Source of the DNA: Methanococcoides methylutens
GTDB taxonomy: Archaea; Halobacteriota; Methanosarcinia; Methanosarcinales; Methanosarcinaceae
Direction: 5' to 3'
DNA length: 64,000 bases
NCBI RefSeq assembly: GCF_000765475.1
Contig: NZ_JRHO01000014.1
Span: 699,687 to 763,686, forward strand
Shown here in pieces: positions 26,720 through 36,417 of this stretch. The notes beneath the pieces were generated by a model. The model was given only the letters and a program-made list of their open reading frames with translations. It did not search any database and had not been told where the DNA came from. The stretch's first letter is position 1. Each line of letters begins with the position of its first letter. A program made the translations under genes and the position numbers.

Positions 26720-29382
26720 AACTAAAAAGGGTACGTGTTGAGAACATTAGAAGCTACAAAGACCTTGACATAAGCTTTGAGGATGGCGTTACCGTAGTAT
26801 CCGGTGTGAACGGGAGCGGTAAATCAAGCCTGCTGGAAGCATGTTTTACAGGACTTTTCGGTAGCCGCACCCTTTCAAAGGAATTCGTGCTTTCCGACCT
26901 TATCCGCAAGGGTGCAACAAAGGCATCAATTCTTGTTGATTTCGATAATAAAGGGCATGAGTACAACATTGAGCAGGGGTACAAGGTAAATCCTAAAACC
27001 GGAAGTGCATCCAACAACAGGTCGATATTCAAGATCGACGGGGGTATCATGGTCGACCAGGCCAGCCAGACCTATGAAGCTGTAAAAGCACTTCTGAAAA
27101 TGGATGAAGAAGCCTACAAGAACTGCGTGTACATCCGCCAGGGAGAGATCGATGTCCTGATAAACGCAAAGACAAAGGACCGGCAGCGGATGATCGATGA
27201 CCTGCTCCAGATAGGGAAACTGGAAGAATATAGGGAGCGTGCAGGTAGTGCGAGGAAAGGTGTGGGGAGGCACCAAAGAGAAACAGACGCTCGCATCAAG
27301 GACAACGTTGCAGATATTGAAAATCTTGAAAGCTCCAACCCATACCAGGTGCTCAATACAGTTAAAACTGAGATGAATGAGACCGGAGCGAAAATTACTG
27401 ATCTTGAGGCTAAGAAAGAGCGTGCCAGGGGAATTGTGGAATCTATTGAGGAGAAGATAAGCAAATACACAGAAACCCAGGAGCAAAAGAAAGCGATCGA
27501 TCTTGAGATAAAAGGCTTCAAATCAAAGATAACGACAACATACAGTGAAATTGAGAGATCCAGGAACCTTGTTGGTTCCGGCAGGCAGGAAGTCCAACAC
27601 CTTAAAAGTGCAACTGCCGACCTTTCCAAACAGATAAATGTTCCAGAAGATGCTGATATTGAAAATTATAGCGCATCCATAGAGAAAGAGGAAGTCAGTG
27701 CCCGGGATGCTGTCAGCAGCATTGTCAAAAAGAAGGAACTGGCACAAAGCAGTGAGCGATCGCAGAATGAATTCCTGCTTAACCTGAATGAACAGGTAAA
27801 GACGACTTCCATTGCCATACAGAATAAGGAAGACAAGATCAAAACCATCCAGGAAGATATTGAAAGGCTTTCTGCAGAAAGCAGGAAACTGGATGATGAG
27901 AACACTAAAAGATCAAAGGAAGCCTCTGAACTTGGATTCTCTGCTGATAAACTTGAAAATATAGAGGATATTGCTGAACTTCTTAGCATGAAGCAAAAAC
28001 AGCTTCACGGAAAGGAAAGGGAAAGGTCTGCCACCCTTGCAGAGCTTGAGAAAAGGGTGAAGAAAGCCAAGGAGCTACTGGATAAGGGGCTGTGTCCCAC
28101 CTGTGGACAGGACCTTAAAGGCTCAAAGATATGCGAAGAAACAGCAGTGGATGAAGAACAAAAGGCCGGGATGTTGGCCAAGCTCCAGAGCATACGTTCC
28201 GAACAGGCAGATGTGGAAACAAAAGTGGAACGTGTCAGGAAAGCAAAGGAAATTGCAAAAAGCATCGCAGAGAACGATCACCTGACCCAGATAAAGAAGA
28301 AAGACATCGCTGCCAATGAGAAGCTGATCGAAGAGAACCACAGGACCATCAGGGAAGAGAGGAAGAAGGAAAGTGGTCTTAAAGAACAGATCACGGAGGT
28401 CACGATATCGATCAGGAAGATCAGGGAAGAGATTATTTCCCTGGGAAAAGATGAAGCTGCTGCGAGGGATTCTCACAAAGTTGTAAAAGAGAAGCTCGAT
28501 GTTGCAAGAAAGATACGAACTAACCAGCTTGAGATCGGGAAAGTCCAGACCAGTATGCAGCGATTGCAGGATGGGATCAATAACGGACTGGAAAAGGTAG
28601 GACTGTTCGAAGATCAGATAAAGGATAGGAAGCAGCGTCTTGGCCAGCTGGAAAAGGTACTTGGCGATGTCAATATAGATAAGCTCCAGACCGAAAAGAT
28701 GCAGTACGATAGTGCATACAAGGGTATAGTTTCCGAACTGGAAAGATCAAACCTGAGGATAAAGGAGCTTCACAAGGAAGTAGGACGCGTCGAAGGAGAG
28801 ATCAAAAGGCTTAATGAACTTCAGCAAAAGCACAAGTTGCTTACGAACAAGAAGGAGTTCCTGGCGGCCGTTTACAATGACGCGGAAGAACTTGAGACCA
28901 TGTACATACGCCTGCGTGCTGAAATGCGTGCAAAGAATATTGATGCGCTTGACAGGTTACTCAATGAGATATTCTCTTTCATGTACACCAATAATGCATA
29001 TTCGCACATCAAGCTTGACCAGGAGTATAATCTAACCATCTATGAAAAAGATGGCACTGCTCTTGAACCTAAATTGTTGAGCGGAGGCGAGAGAGCGATA
29101 TTCAACCTTGTGCTAAGGTGTGCCATCTATCGTTTATTGTCACATTCGCCCGGAACTACAGGCAGTTCAGAGCTCCCACCGCTGATACTGGACGAGCCCA
29201 CTGTGTTCCTTGACCGCGGGCACGTCCACCAGTTGATAAAGCTCATTGACATGATGCGGGACATCGGTGTTGGACAGATCCTGATAGTATCACACGATGA
29301 ATCACTGATCGATTCTGCAGATCATGTGTTCGTAGTTGAGAAAGACCCCATCACAAATAGTTCTTCCATTTCCGCAAAATGA
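26716..29382 (+). CDS. rad50: DNA double-strand break repair ATPase Rad50
   Basis: Rad50 is the ABC-type ATPase partner of Mre11. The 888-residue product has an N-terminal Walker A (GVNGSGKSS), long coiled coils, a zinc hook CPTC at about residue 460, the ABC signature LLSGGERA and Walker B LILDEPTVFLD. The start is a GTG that overlaps the mre11 stop. Length and layout are standard for archaeal Rad50. Confidence 0.96.
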   Translation: MKLKRVRVENIRSYKDLDISFEDGVTVVSGVNGSGKSSLLEACFTGLFGSRTLSKEFVLSDLIRKGATKASILVDFDNKGHEYNIEQGYKVNPKTGSASNNRSIFKIDGGIMVDQASQTYEAVKALLKMDEEAYKNCVYIRQGEIDVLINAKTKDRQRMIDDLLQIGKLEEYRERAGSARKGVGRHQRETDARIKDNVADIENLESSNPYQVLNTVKTEMNETGAKITDLEAKKERARGIVESIEEKISKYTETQEQKKAIDLEIKGFKSKITTTYSEIERSRNLVGSGRQEVQHLKSATADLSKQINVPEDADIENYSASIEKEEVSARDAVSSIVKKKELAQSSERSQNEFLLNLNEQVKTTSIAIQNKEDKIKTIQEDIERLSAESRKLDDENTKRSKEASELGFSADKLENIEDIAELLSMKQKQLHGKERERSATLAELEKRVKKAKELLDKGLCPTCGQDLKGSKICEETAVDEEQKAGMLAKLQSIRSEQADVETKVERVRKAKEIAKSIAENDHLTQIKKKDIAANEKLIEENHRTIREERKKESGLKEQITEVTISIRKIREEIISLGKDEAAARDSHKVVKEKLDVARKIRTNQLEIGKVQTSMQRLQDGINNGLEKVGLFEDQIKDRKQRLGQLEKVLGDVNIDKLQTEKMQYDSAYKGIVSELERSNLRIKELHKEVGRVEGEIKRLNELQQKHKLLTNKKEFLAAVYNDAEELETMYIRLRAEMRAKNIDALDRLLNEIFSFMYTNNAYSHIKLDQEYNLTIYEKDGTALEPKLLSGGERAIFNLVLRCAIYRLLSHSPGTTGSSELPPLILDEPTVFLDRGHVHQLIKLIDMMRDIGVGQILIVSHDESLIDSADHVFVVEKDPITNSSSISAK

Positions 29383-29492
29383 ACATCTGAAGGGAAATTG
29401 TGACCATAAGATATATTATAGTTTTTACCATTATTACTGGACAGGATAATGGTTTGGTATTAAAAGGGATCAAAAGGTTTGTGAGGTATTGA

Positions 29493-30263
29493 ATGAGCTC
29501 CGAAAACAGGGACTTTGTTATAGAAAGGCTTGAGCGAAAACTGACTGAAAAGGAAGAAGAGATAGAGACGATCAGCACCAAACTTCGTGATTCTATCATG
29601 AAAGAACTTCGCGAGAACCTGAAGAATGACCTCGATATAAACAACCGTCTTGTCATGATCGAGCAGAAGGTTCAGGAGCTTTCAAGCAATTTAAGTGGTG
29701 TTATGGATGAGTTGCTCGACCAGAAATCACAGATCAGGTCAATGAGCACAACCACTCGAAAAGAAAACACTGAACCATTTAAAGTGACAGCAACACAAAA
29801 TCCTTTCAACCCCCCTGCACCAAAACCTGTTGAGGTTTCGGGGAAAAAAGGTCAGCTTGCAGATTCCCTGTTCGGTCAGAAAAAAACCACACCAACCACA
29901 ATTCCCGAAAGGAACATAACTGAACCACCAGTACCAAAGATGACAGCCCCTGAATCAAAAACATCTTCAGGATCACAGTGGAGCAAACTGGTAAACCCGA
30001 ACGAGGTCAACATGGAGATCAGGGAAATAAGGACCGAGGAACCTGTACAGGAGCAAATAAGGGATATACCATCCGAATATATTGTAGCGGATGGGATCGA
30101 TGCGCCCCGGGACAGGAATTATTCAAGACCTCCGAAAGATGAATGTGAATATATCGTTGCGGAGGAAGGCAAACCTTCCCGAACTCGCTCAGAAACAGAG
30201 TATGAGACCGTAGAAGACCGTGATGATGAAGATACTGTCGTCACAACGACCCGCAAGAAATAA
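29493..30263 (+). CDS. coiled-coil protein of unknown function between rad50 and smc
   Basis: I do not recognise the family. The 256-residue product has a heptad-rich coiled coil (about 6-85, ERLERKLTEKEEEIETIS), a Pro/Thr/Lys-rich disordered middle (about 86-165) and an acidic C-terminus in which EYIVA occurs twice (about 190-225), with a related EYETVED near 240. There is no membrane segment or signal peptide. It has its own 110-base upstream spacer and ends 26 bases before smc, so it probably shares a transcript with smc-scpA-scpB. A chromosome-associated adaptor is plausible but inferred. Confidence 0.75.
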   Translation: MSSENRDFVIERLERKLTEKEEEIETISTKLRDSIMKELRENLKNDLDINNRLVMIEQKVQELSSNLSGVMDELLDQKSQIRSMSTTTRKENTEPFKVTATQNPFNPPAPKPVEVSGKKGQLADSLFGQKKTTPTTIPERNITEPPVPKMTAPESKTSSGSQWSKLVNPNEVNMEIREIRTEEPVQEQIRDIPSEYIVADGIDAPRDRNYSRPPKDECEYIVAEEGKPSRTRSETEYETVEDRDDEDTVVTTTRKK

Positions 30264-30289
30264 TTTTAACTCGACGACAGAGGAATCAC

Positions 30290-33200
30290 GTGTACATCAA
30301 AGAAATTGAATTTACAAACTTCAAATCTTTTGGGAAAAAAATAAAAATACCATTCTTTGATGATTTTACCACCATATCCGGACCAAACGGAAGTGGAAAA
30401 TCCAATATCATCGACGGGATACTTTTTGTGCTCGGGCTTTCCAGCTCACGTACCCTGAGGGCTGAAAAACTGACAGACCTTATTTACAATGGTGATAAGG
30501 CAAAAAAGCCTGATTTCGCACAGGTCACGATAAAGTTCGATAATGCCGATCGCGAGATGCCTGTGGACGAGGAAGAGATCACCATCAGCAGGAAGATCAG
30601 GGAAACAGAGAACGGATATTATAGTTATTTCTATTTCAACGGGAAGGCGGTCAGCCTTACAGACATCCACAACCACCTTGCAAAAGCACGTGTGACCCCT
30701 GAAGGATATAATGTGGTCATGCAGGGTGATGTTACCCGTATCATCACCATGACAGCAGGTGAGCGCCGCAAGATCATAGATGAGATCGCAGGCGTTGCGG
30801 AATTCGACAACAAAAGAGACAGGGCTCTGAACGAACTGGAGATCGTAAGGGAGCGTGTCGAAAGGGCTGACATATTAATAGAAGAGGTTGAGAAGCAGCT
30901 GGAGAAGCTCAAGGTCGAGCGTGACCAGGCTGTGAAGTACCAGAGCCTCAAACAGGAAAAAATGAAGTTCGAAGGCTTCGTACTTCTTGCAAAGCTCAAG
31001 GATGCAAGGGTGGAACTTGAGAACGTGAACCTGGACATAGATGCAAAAAAGGAAGTCCAGGAAAAATTGCAGCAAGCCCTTGAACAGAAGCAGGAGAAAC
31101 TGGAAGAGCTTGAGAAAGAACTTCAGGAGCTTACCTCCGAGATCCAGAGGATGGGAGAGGACGAGCAGATCCAGGTCAAGAAGGACATCGAGGAGATAAA
31201 AGGAGAGGTCTCAAGATGTGTCAACAGCATAGAACTTGCAGATAATGAGATCGAAGACATTGATTCCAGGCGTAAGAAAGCGTTCCTTGATATCGAGCAA
31301 ACGAAGAACAGGGTCAATGAGATAGATTCAAAGCTGTCTGAGGAAACACTCCGTAAGGACAGTATCTTTTCAGAGATATCCGAAAGAAAGACCGAGAGGA
31401 TGATCCTGCAAAGCAGGATAGCGGATGTGGATGAGAAGTTCGCCCAGACCAGGGATGAACTTACAACATTCAAGAATGAACTGGAAAATTTCAGGAACGA
31501 CAAGAGCGAGCTGATGCGACAGGAAGATCGCCTGCTTGACTCCCTGAGAAGAAGGTCAGCAGAAGTAAGGGATATCGAAAACGAGATCGAAGATGCAAAG
31601 GTTAAAGCACAATCTTCAGACAGCGATACAAAATCTGCGCAATATGAGATAGAGAAAAATACCGAGCAGATAAATTCCCTGACAAAGGACCTTGATGACC
31701 TTGAAAGCAATCGTTTCCAGATAAAGACCGTAGTAACAGACCTTGAAGCTACGCTCAGAAAACAGCAGCAAGATTACGCAATGCTGGAAGCACGTGTCCG
31801 TGCAGCAGAGGATACAAGCAATTATTCCAAAGCTGTGGACATGATAATCGCCGAGAAGAAACACCACGGACTTCCCGGAATCTACGGTACCATCGCCGAA
31901 CTTGGAAGCGTGGACCAGAAATATTCCACAGCCCTTGGTGTTGCAGCAGGTGGACGTATGCAGGCGATCGTTGTGGAAACTGACCAGGACGCATCACGTG
32001 GCATACAGTTTTTGAAACAGCAGCGCGGAGGACGTGCAACCTTCCTGCCACTTAACAAGATGGAGGCAAGGCGGCCTTACAAGGACCTTTCCGACCGCCA
32101 GGGCGTCATCGGCTATGCCATTGACCTGATCGACTTTGACCCAAGGTTCGAGGCTGCATACTGGTACGTATTCAGGGACACACTTATTGTCGACACACTT
32201 GAAAATGCACGCCGTCTCATCGGCGGTCTTCGCATGGTCACACTCGAAGGAGAGGTCATTGAAAAGAGCGGTGCAATGACCGGCGGGTCCATGCAAAGGA
32301 AGTCAGGACTCTCATTTGCAGCATCTGAAAAGGACAAGCTCATAAAGATCGCTGAAAAACTTACCGAATTTGAGTCAAGACGCAATACTGCGATCAAGAA
32401 GCTGGACAGCGTTGAGAGCCATATTGCAGATATTAACCGTGAGATCCATGAGCTGGAGAAGGAGATCTCAAAGAAGGAAATGATCTTTGAGGAGATCGGC
32501 AGCAGGGCAGAGCGTCTCAGCCAGCTGATCGAAGCCAAGAACAGCGAACTTTCAGAGATAGAAGAACAGCGATCAAAGCTCCGCGAGGAAATGGAACTGG
32601 TCGTTGCCCAAAAGAATGAGAAGGATGAAAGATCCGGGGAACTGGAAGAGAAGATCGCTGTTATTGAGGAAAAGCTTTCCGAATCAGAGATACCTGAACT
32701 TAACAAACAGGCTGAACGCATCGATGAAGAGATGCGCAGGCTGGACGGGCGTATCCGTGACATTGAAGCTGACATCAATGCACTGAACCTTGACCGCGAG
32801 TATGCATCATCCAGGATAGAAGACAGTCGCCAGCTTGTCAAGGAAATGGATGAAAAGAGATCCACACACCGTGAACGTGTGGACGGCTATAAAGCGAAGA
32901 TAACCGAGCTGGAAGCCACCCTTAAGAGCAAGCAGCAGCGTGAACAGGAACTTACGGAAGAACTTAAGGAGATGCAACAGAAGCGCGCCATTAAGCAAAC
33001 CGAGTATAACGCTGCCGAAAAGGACCTTCTTGCCACCAGATCAAGACTGGACGATGCTGACAAGGCCATGATGGCACTGGAAGCCACACTGAGCGCCCTT
33101 GTTGACCAGACAAAGGACCTGAAGGAAGAACTGGACAGGCGCGGCATCGAAGAGGTCGAAGATGTACCAAATTACGAGACCGTCAGCACAAGGATAGCAT

Positions 33201-33814
33201 CCATAGAAAAGGCTATGGAAAGGCTTGAACCTGTGAACATGAGGGCAATTGATGAGTATGACGAGGTTGATGCAAGGGTTGTGGACCTTAAGACCAGAAG
33301 AGCCATCCTCTTCAATGAAAGGGAACAGATCCTCGACCGTATCGACCAGTACGAGACCCTGAAGAAAGATGCGTTCATGGAAACATACAACGGCATCAAT
33401 GAACCTTTCAAAGAGATATTCAACGAGCTTTCCGATGGTAGCGGAGAACTCGTACTTGATGATTACGAAGATCCTTTCAATGGAGGACTGACACTTCGGG
33501 CACAGCCAAAAGAGAAAACGCTCCAGCGACTGGAAGCGATGTCAGGTGGAGAGAAAAGTCTTACGGCCCTGGCTTTCGTGTTCGCTATCCAGCAATACCG
33601 CCCGGCTCCTTTCTATGCATTTGACGAGATCGACATGTTCCTTGACGGTGCAAATGCGGACAGGGTCGCCCAGCGTGTGAAGAAGGCCGGAACAAAAGCA
33701 CAGTTCATTGTAGTATCCCTGCGTAAACCGATGATCGAAGCGGCTGAACGTACCATCGGAGTCACCATGCAGGAGAACAATATCACAAGCATTACGGGTG
33801 TGAAATTACGTTGA
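30290..33814 (+). CDS. smc: chromosome segregation protein SMC
   Basis: SMC is the condensin ATPase that organises the chromosome. The 1174-residue product has Walker A GPNGSGKSN near residue 32, two long coiled coils, a hinge region (about 520-670, GLPGIYGTIAELGSVDQKY to EKSGAMTGGSM), signature MSGGEKSLTALAFVFAIQ and Walker B FYAFDEIDMFLD. The start is a GTG at 30290. The stop overlaps the scpA TTG start. The condensin partners ScpA and ScpB follow. Confidence 0.97.
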   Translation: MYIKEIEFTNFKSFGKKIKIPFFDDFTTISGPNGSGKSNIIDGILFVLGLSSSRTLRAEKLTDLIYNGDKAKKPDFAQVTIKFDNADREMPVDEEEITISRKIRETENGYYSYFYFNGKAVSLTDIHNHLAKARVTPEGYNVVMQGDVTRIITMTAGERRKIIDEIAGVAEFDNKRDRALNELEIVRERVERADILIEEVEKQLEKLKVERDQAVKYQSLKQEKMKFEGFVLLAKLKDARVELENVNLDIDAKKEVQEKLQQALEQKQEKLEELEKELQELTSEIQRMGEDEQIQVKKDIEEIKGEVSRCVNSIELADNEIEDIDSRRKKAFLDIEQTKNRVNEIDSKLSEETLRKDSIFSEISERKTERMILQSRIADVDEKFAQTRDELTTFKNELENFRNDKSELMRQEDRLLDSLRRRSAEVRDIENEIEDAKVKAQSSDSDTKSAQYEIEKNTEQINSLTKDLDDLESNRFQIKTVVTDLEATLRKQQQDYAMLEARVRAAEDTSNYSKAVDMIIAEKKHHGLPGIYGTIAELGSVDQKYSTALGVAAGGRMQAIVVETDQDASRGIQFLKQQRGGRATFLPLNKMEARRPYKDLSDRQGVIGYAIDLIDFDPRFEAAYWYVFRDTLIVDTLENARRLIGGLRMVTLEGEVIEKSGAMTGGSMQRKSGLSFAASEKDKLIKIAEKLTEFESRRNTAIKKLDSVESHIADINREIHELEKEISKKEMIFEEIGSRAERLSQLIEAKNSELSEIEEQRSKLREEMELVVAQKNEKDERSGELEEKIAVIEEKLSESEIPELNKQAERIDEEMRRLDGRIRDIEADINALNLDREYASSRIEDSRQLVKEMDEKRSTHRERVDGYKAKITELEATLKSKQQREQELTEELKEMQQKRAIKQTEYNAAEKDLLATRSRLDDADKAMMALEATLSALVDQTKDLKEELDRRGIEEVEDVPNYETVSTRIASIEKAMERLEPVNMRAIDEYDEVDARVVDLKTRRAILFNEREQILDRIDQYETLKKDAFMETYNGINEPFKEIFNELSDGSGELVLDDYEDPFNGGLTLRAQPKEKTLQRLEAMSGGEKSLTALAFVFAIQQYRPAPFYAFDEIDMFLDGANADRVAQRVKKAGTKAQFIVVSLRKPMIEAAERTIGVTMQENNITSITGVKLR

Positions 33815-34632
33815 ACGATCTTTCTGAAAATATCCAGGAAAGCGAAGGCAATATCCAGAAAATAACTGGCACCTCCGACAGCTCTGTTGACCCGGAATTT
33901 TTGGAAAAACTACGAAGCCTCGGTGTTGATGAATCCCTTATAGAGTTTTCAGATGATGTACTCTGCGAACCCGTGGAGATCTTCGTAAATCTTGCCAAGA
34001 ACGGTGACATCAACCCCTGGGATATCGATATCGTCCAGGCTACAGACAAGTTCCTTGCATACATTGAAGATATGAAGCTCATGGACCTGAGGATATCGGG
34101 CAGAACACTTTTGTATGCAGCCATACTCCTCAGGATGAAATCAACAGGTATCGTTCAGGAAGAAGAGGAGGAAGAGGAAGATTTCCTGGACGACGACATG
34201 GATTTCTATGAAATTGAAGAATACCCGGTCCCAAAACTACCCATCCGCCGTACTGCGACACGCCCTGTAACCCTTCAGGAGCTTATTACGGAACTTAAAA
34301 AAGCAGAGAAGGTCGAGACCAGAAGAAAGGACAGAAGAATACGCCATCGTATCGAGGTAATGGACAGGGCGACCACAGATGATGTCCTTGGTATCGCGCA
34401 TGAGGAAGATATCAGGGGCAGGGTGGACACGCTTTATGAGTATCTCGAAGAGCTGTTCAGGGATCGAGAAGAAGTTCTTTTCTCGGACCTTATCGATAAT
34501 TCCAACAGCCGCTCCGAAAAGATGATGACATACATTTCACTTCTGTTCCTTGCAGCTGAAAAGAGGGTATGGTTATCACAGGAAGAACTTTTTGGCGAGC
34601 TATATGTCCATCAGGGTTGCGCCATCGAATGA
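33811..34632 (+). CDS. scpA: segregation and condensation protein A
   Basis: ScpA is the kleisin that bridges SMC heads. The 273-residue product starts at a TTG overlapping the smc stop. An N-terminal extension of about 55 residues precedes the kleisin core (CEPVEIFVNLAKNGDINPWDIDIVQATDKFLAYI). An acidic linker rich in E/D (about 113-133) is followed by a C-terminal winged helix (VLFSDLIDNSNSRSEKMMTYISLLFLAAEKRVW). It is translationally coupled to smc. Confidence 0.93.
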   Translation: MNDLSENIQESEGNIQKITGTSDSSVDPEFLEKLRSLGVDESLIEFSDDVLCEPVEIFVNLAKNGDINPWDIDIVQATDKFLAYIEDMKLMDLRISGRTLLYAAILLRMKSTGIVQEEEEEEEDFLDDDMDFYEIEEYPVPKLPIRRTATRPVTLQELITELKKAEKVETRRKDRRIRHRIEVMDRATTDDVLGIAHEEDIRGRVDTLYEYLEELFRDREEVLFSDLIDNSNSRSEKMMTYISLLFLAAEKRVWLSQEELFGELYVHQGCAIE

Positions 34633-34648
34633 TTTTGAAGAGGAAAAT

Positions 34649-35752
34649 ATGAACGACAAGGAGATCATAGAAGCCGTACTTTTTGCGGCAGGGGGAGCTG
34701 TTGACACCCAGACGCTCGCGAAGGTCGTTAATAAGTCAGCAAAGAACATCACACCCGTTATCCAGACCCTTATGGAAGAGTATTCAGCAAGGGACTCCGG
34801 CATGGAGATCGTCGACCTTGGAGGACGTTATGTGATGCAGGTCAAACCGAAGTATACCGACCTTGTAAGCCCGGTAGCTCCAAAAGAATTGAGAGCCCCG
34901 ATCCTTCGTACACTTTCCATGATAGCTTACCACCAGCCTGTGGTCCAATCAGAACTTGTGGACATGAGAGGCAATTCAACATACGACCACATACGTGAGC
35001 TTAAAGAAAGAGGATTTATCGAAGCAGTGCCTCACGGAAGGACAAAACTGCTCCAGACAACACCGCTTTTCGCAGATTACTTCGGACTTAGTTCCAACGA
35101 TCCGGAATCCATAAAGAAAAGGATCGTTGACCTTTCCCGGCAGCAGAGCGGGAAAGAAGGGCTTGACAGGTGGCTTGGAAGGAAGTTCGTGGGCATCACC
35201 CCCATGTACAGGTCACTTGCGGATCTTTGCGGGATCAAGGATTACAGGATCATCAATGCCTATAACCCCACAGAAGAAGAGCTTGAGAGCCTTGCCGACG
35301 TGTTTAAGCTGGTAGTCTCCAGAGGCTATGAGGAAAAGGTCAGTAAATTTTACGACGGAGAGATAATCGAGGTCAGGTCCACTACCTTTGGCGACATAAT
35401 CGATTCCATAAACGCACTTGAGAGCGTTGCAGATCCTGAAAAATCAAAGGAGAACATCGAACTGATAACAGATCTGCGTGACAGGTATGTGTCAAAGGCG
35501 CTGGTCATCAGCAAGAAGGTGAAACCTGCAACAGACATGATCGCACGTATCGTCAGCGACCTGAGGCTTGGAGTTTCTGCCGAAGGTTGTGTCATAGCGC
35601 CCGATTATGGTACCTCCAGTGAGGGAGTGAACATCTCCGAGGGAGCCGATATCCTTGTTCCGACACACTCAAAGGTGGAAGGGGACATTGTGGACAGGGT
35701 CTGCAGGAAATATGATGCCATCATAGATGGCCTGAAAGATCTTGAAAAATAA
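34649..35752 (+). CDS. scpB: segregation and condensation protein B with a long C-terminal extension
   Basis: ScpB binds ScpA and contributes tandem winged helices to the condensin complex. Residues 1 to about 165 match ScpB (NDKEIIEAVLFAAGGAVDTQTLAK, LRTLSMIAYHQPVVQSELVDMRG, LLQTTPLFADYFGL). About 200 further residues follow, including DRWLGRKFVGITPMYRSLADLC and a C-terminal VNISEGADILVPTHSKVEG, which I do not recognise. Bacterial ScpB is about 190-200 residues, so the extension roughly doubles it. I chose the ATG at 34649 over an in-frame ATG at 34550 inside scpA because the ScpB core begins right there. Confidence 0.9.
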   Translation: MNDKEIIEAVLFAAGGAVDTQTLAKVVNKSAKNITPVIQTLMEEYSARDSGMEIVDLGGRYVMQVKPKYTDLVSPVAPKELRAPILRTLSMIAYHQPVVQSELVDMRGNSTYDHIRELKERGFIEAVPHGRTKLLQTTPLFADYFGLSSNDPESIKKRIVDLSRQQSGKEGLDRWLGRKFVGITPMYRSLADLCGIKDYRIINAYNPTEEELESLADVFKLVVSRGYEEKVSKFYDGEIIEVRSTTFGDIIDSINALESVADPEKSKENIELITDLRDRYVSKALVISKKVKPATDMIARIVSDLRLGVSAEGCVIAPDYGTSSEGVNISEGADILVPTHSKVEGDIVDRVCRKYDAIIDGLKDLEK

Positions 35753-35865
35753 CAAAATTAACACCTTTTTAAAGGTCTTTTAAATAGATATATAAATAAA
35801 AGGGTATAAGCTTATATACTGTATTGGCAAATATACCCACCCTTAAATACTGAGGATCAAAGAAT
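35753..35865 (+). promoter_or_regulatory. promoter of tbp
   Basis: This very AT-rich stretch contains T-runs (35766-35783) that probably end the scp transcript and several TATA-like elements, including AGATATATAAATA near 35786-35798 and GCTTATATACT near 35810-35820. The second lies about 46 bases before the ATG. Multiple TATA boxes in front of the gene for TATA-binding protein would allow autoregulation, which is inference. Confidence 0.5.
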
Positions 35866-36417
35866 ATGACGGAATATAATATCAAGATAGAGAACGTGGT
35901 TGCGTCAACCAAACTTGCTGAAGAATTCGACCTTGTAAAGATAGAAGCAGAATTCGAAGGCGCAGAATACAACAAACAGAAGTTCCCGGGACTTGTGTAT
36001 CGCGTTACCGATCCAAAAGCCGCATTCCTTGTATTCACATCCGGAAAAGTAGTATGTACAGGTGCAAAGAACGTTGCGGATGTACACACCGTTATTGGAA
36101 ACATGGCAAAGAAACTCAATGGTATCGGAATCGAGACCCTTGCTGACCCGGAAATAACCGTACAGAACATCGTTGCTTCAGCTGACCTTAAAGCAGTGCT
36201 CAACCTTAATGCAATTGCTATCGGACTCGGTCTTGAGAACATCGAATACGAGCCGGAACAGTTCCCGGGTCTTGTTTACAGGATCGATGAACCAAAGGTT
36301 GTCGTACTGATCTTCAGTTCCGGAAAACTTGTGGTCACAGGTGGAAAATCCCCTGAGAACTGCGAGGAAGGAGTCGAGGTCGTAAGACAGCAGCTTGACA
36401 ATATGGGACTTTTGTAA
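35866..36417 (+). CDS. tbp: TATA-box-binding protein
   Basis: TBP recognises archaeal TATA boxes and recruits TFB and RNA polymerase. The 183-residue product has the two saddle repeats: [13 protein letters not shown] through [32 protein letters not shown], and [11 protein letters not shown] through [32 protein letters not shown]. Length and repeat spacing are standard. The glycosyltransferase ATG follows its TAA with no gap. Confidence 0.98.
   Translation: MTEYNIKIENVVASTKLAEEFDLVKIEAEFEGAEYNKQKFPGLVYRVTDPKAAFLVFTSGKVVCTGAKNVADVHTVIGNMAKKLNGIGIETLADPEITVQNIVASADLKAVLNLNAIAIGLGLENIEYEPEQFPGLVYRIDEPKVVVLIFSSGKLVVTGGKSPENCEEGVEVVRQQLDNMGLL

Noticed and set aside
34550-34648. Extended N-terminus of ScpB from an upstream in-frame ATG
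   Set aside because: It lies inside scpA in another frame and has no relation to the ScpB fold; the ATG at 34649 is better.
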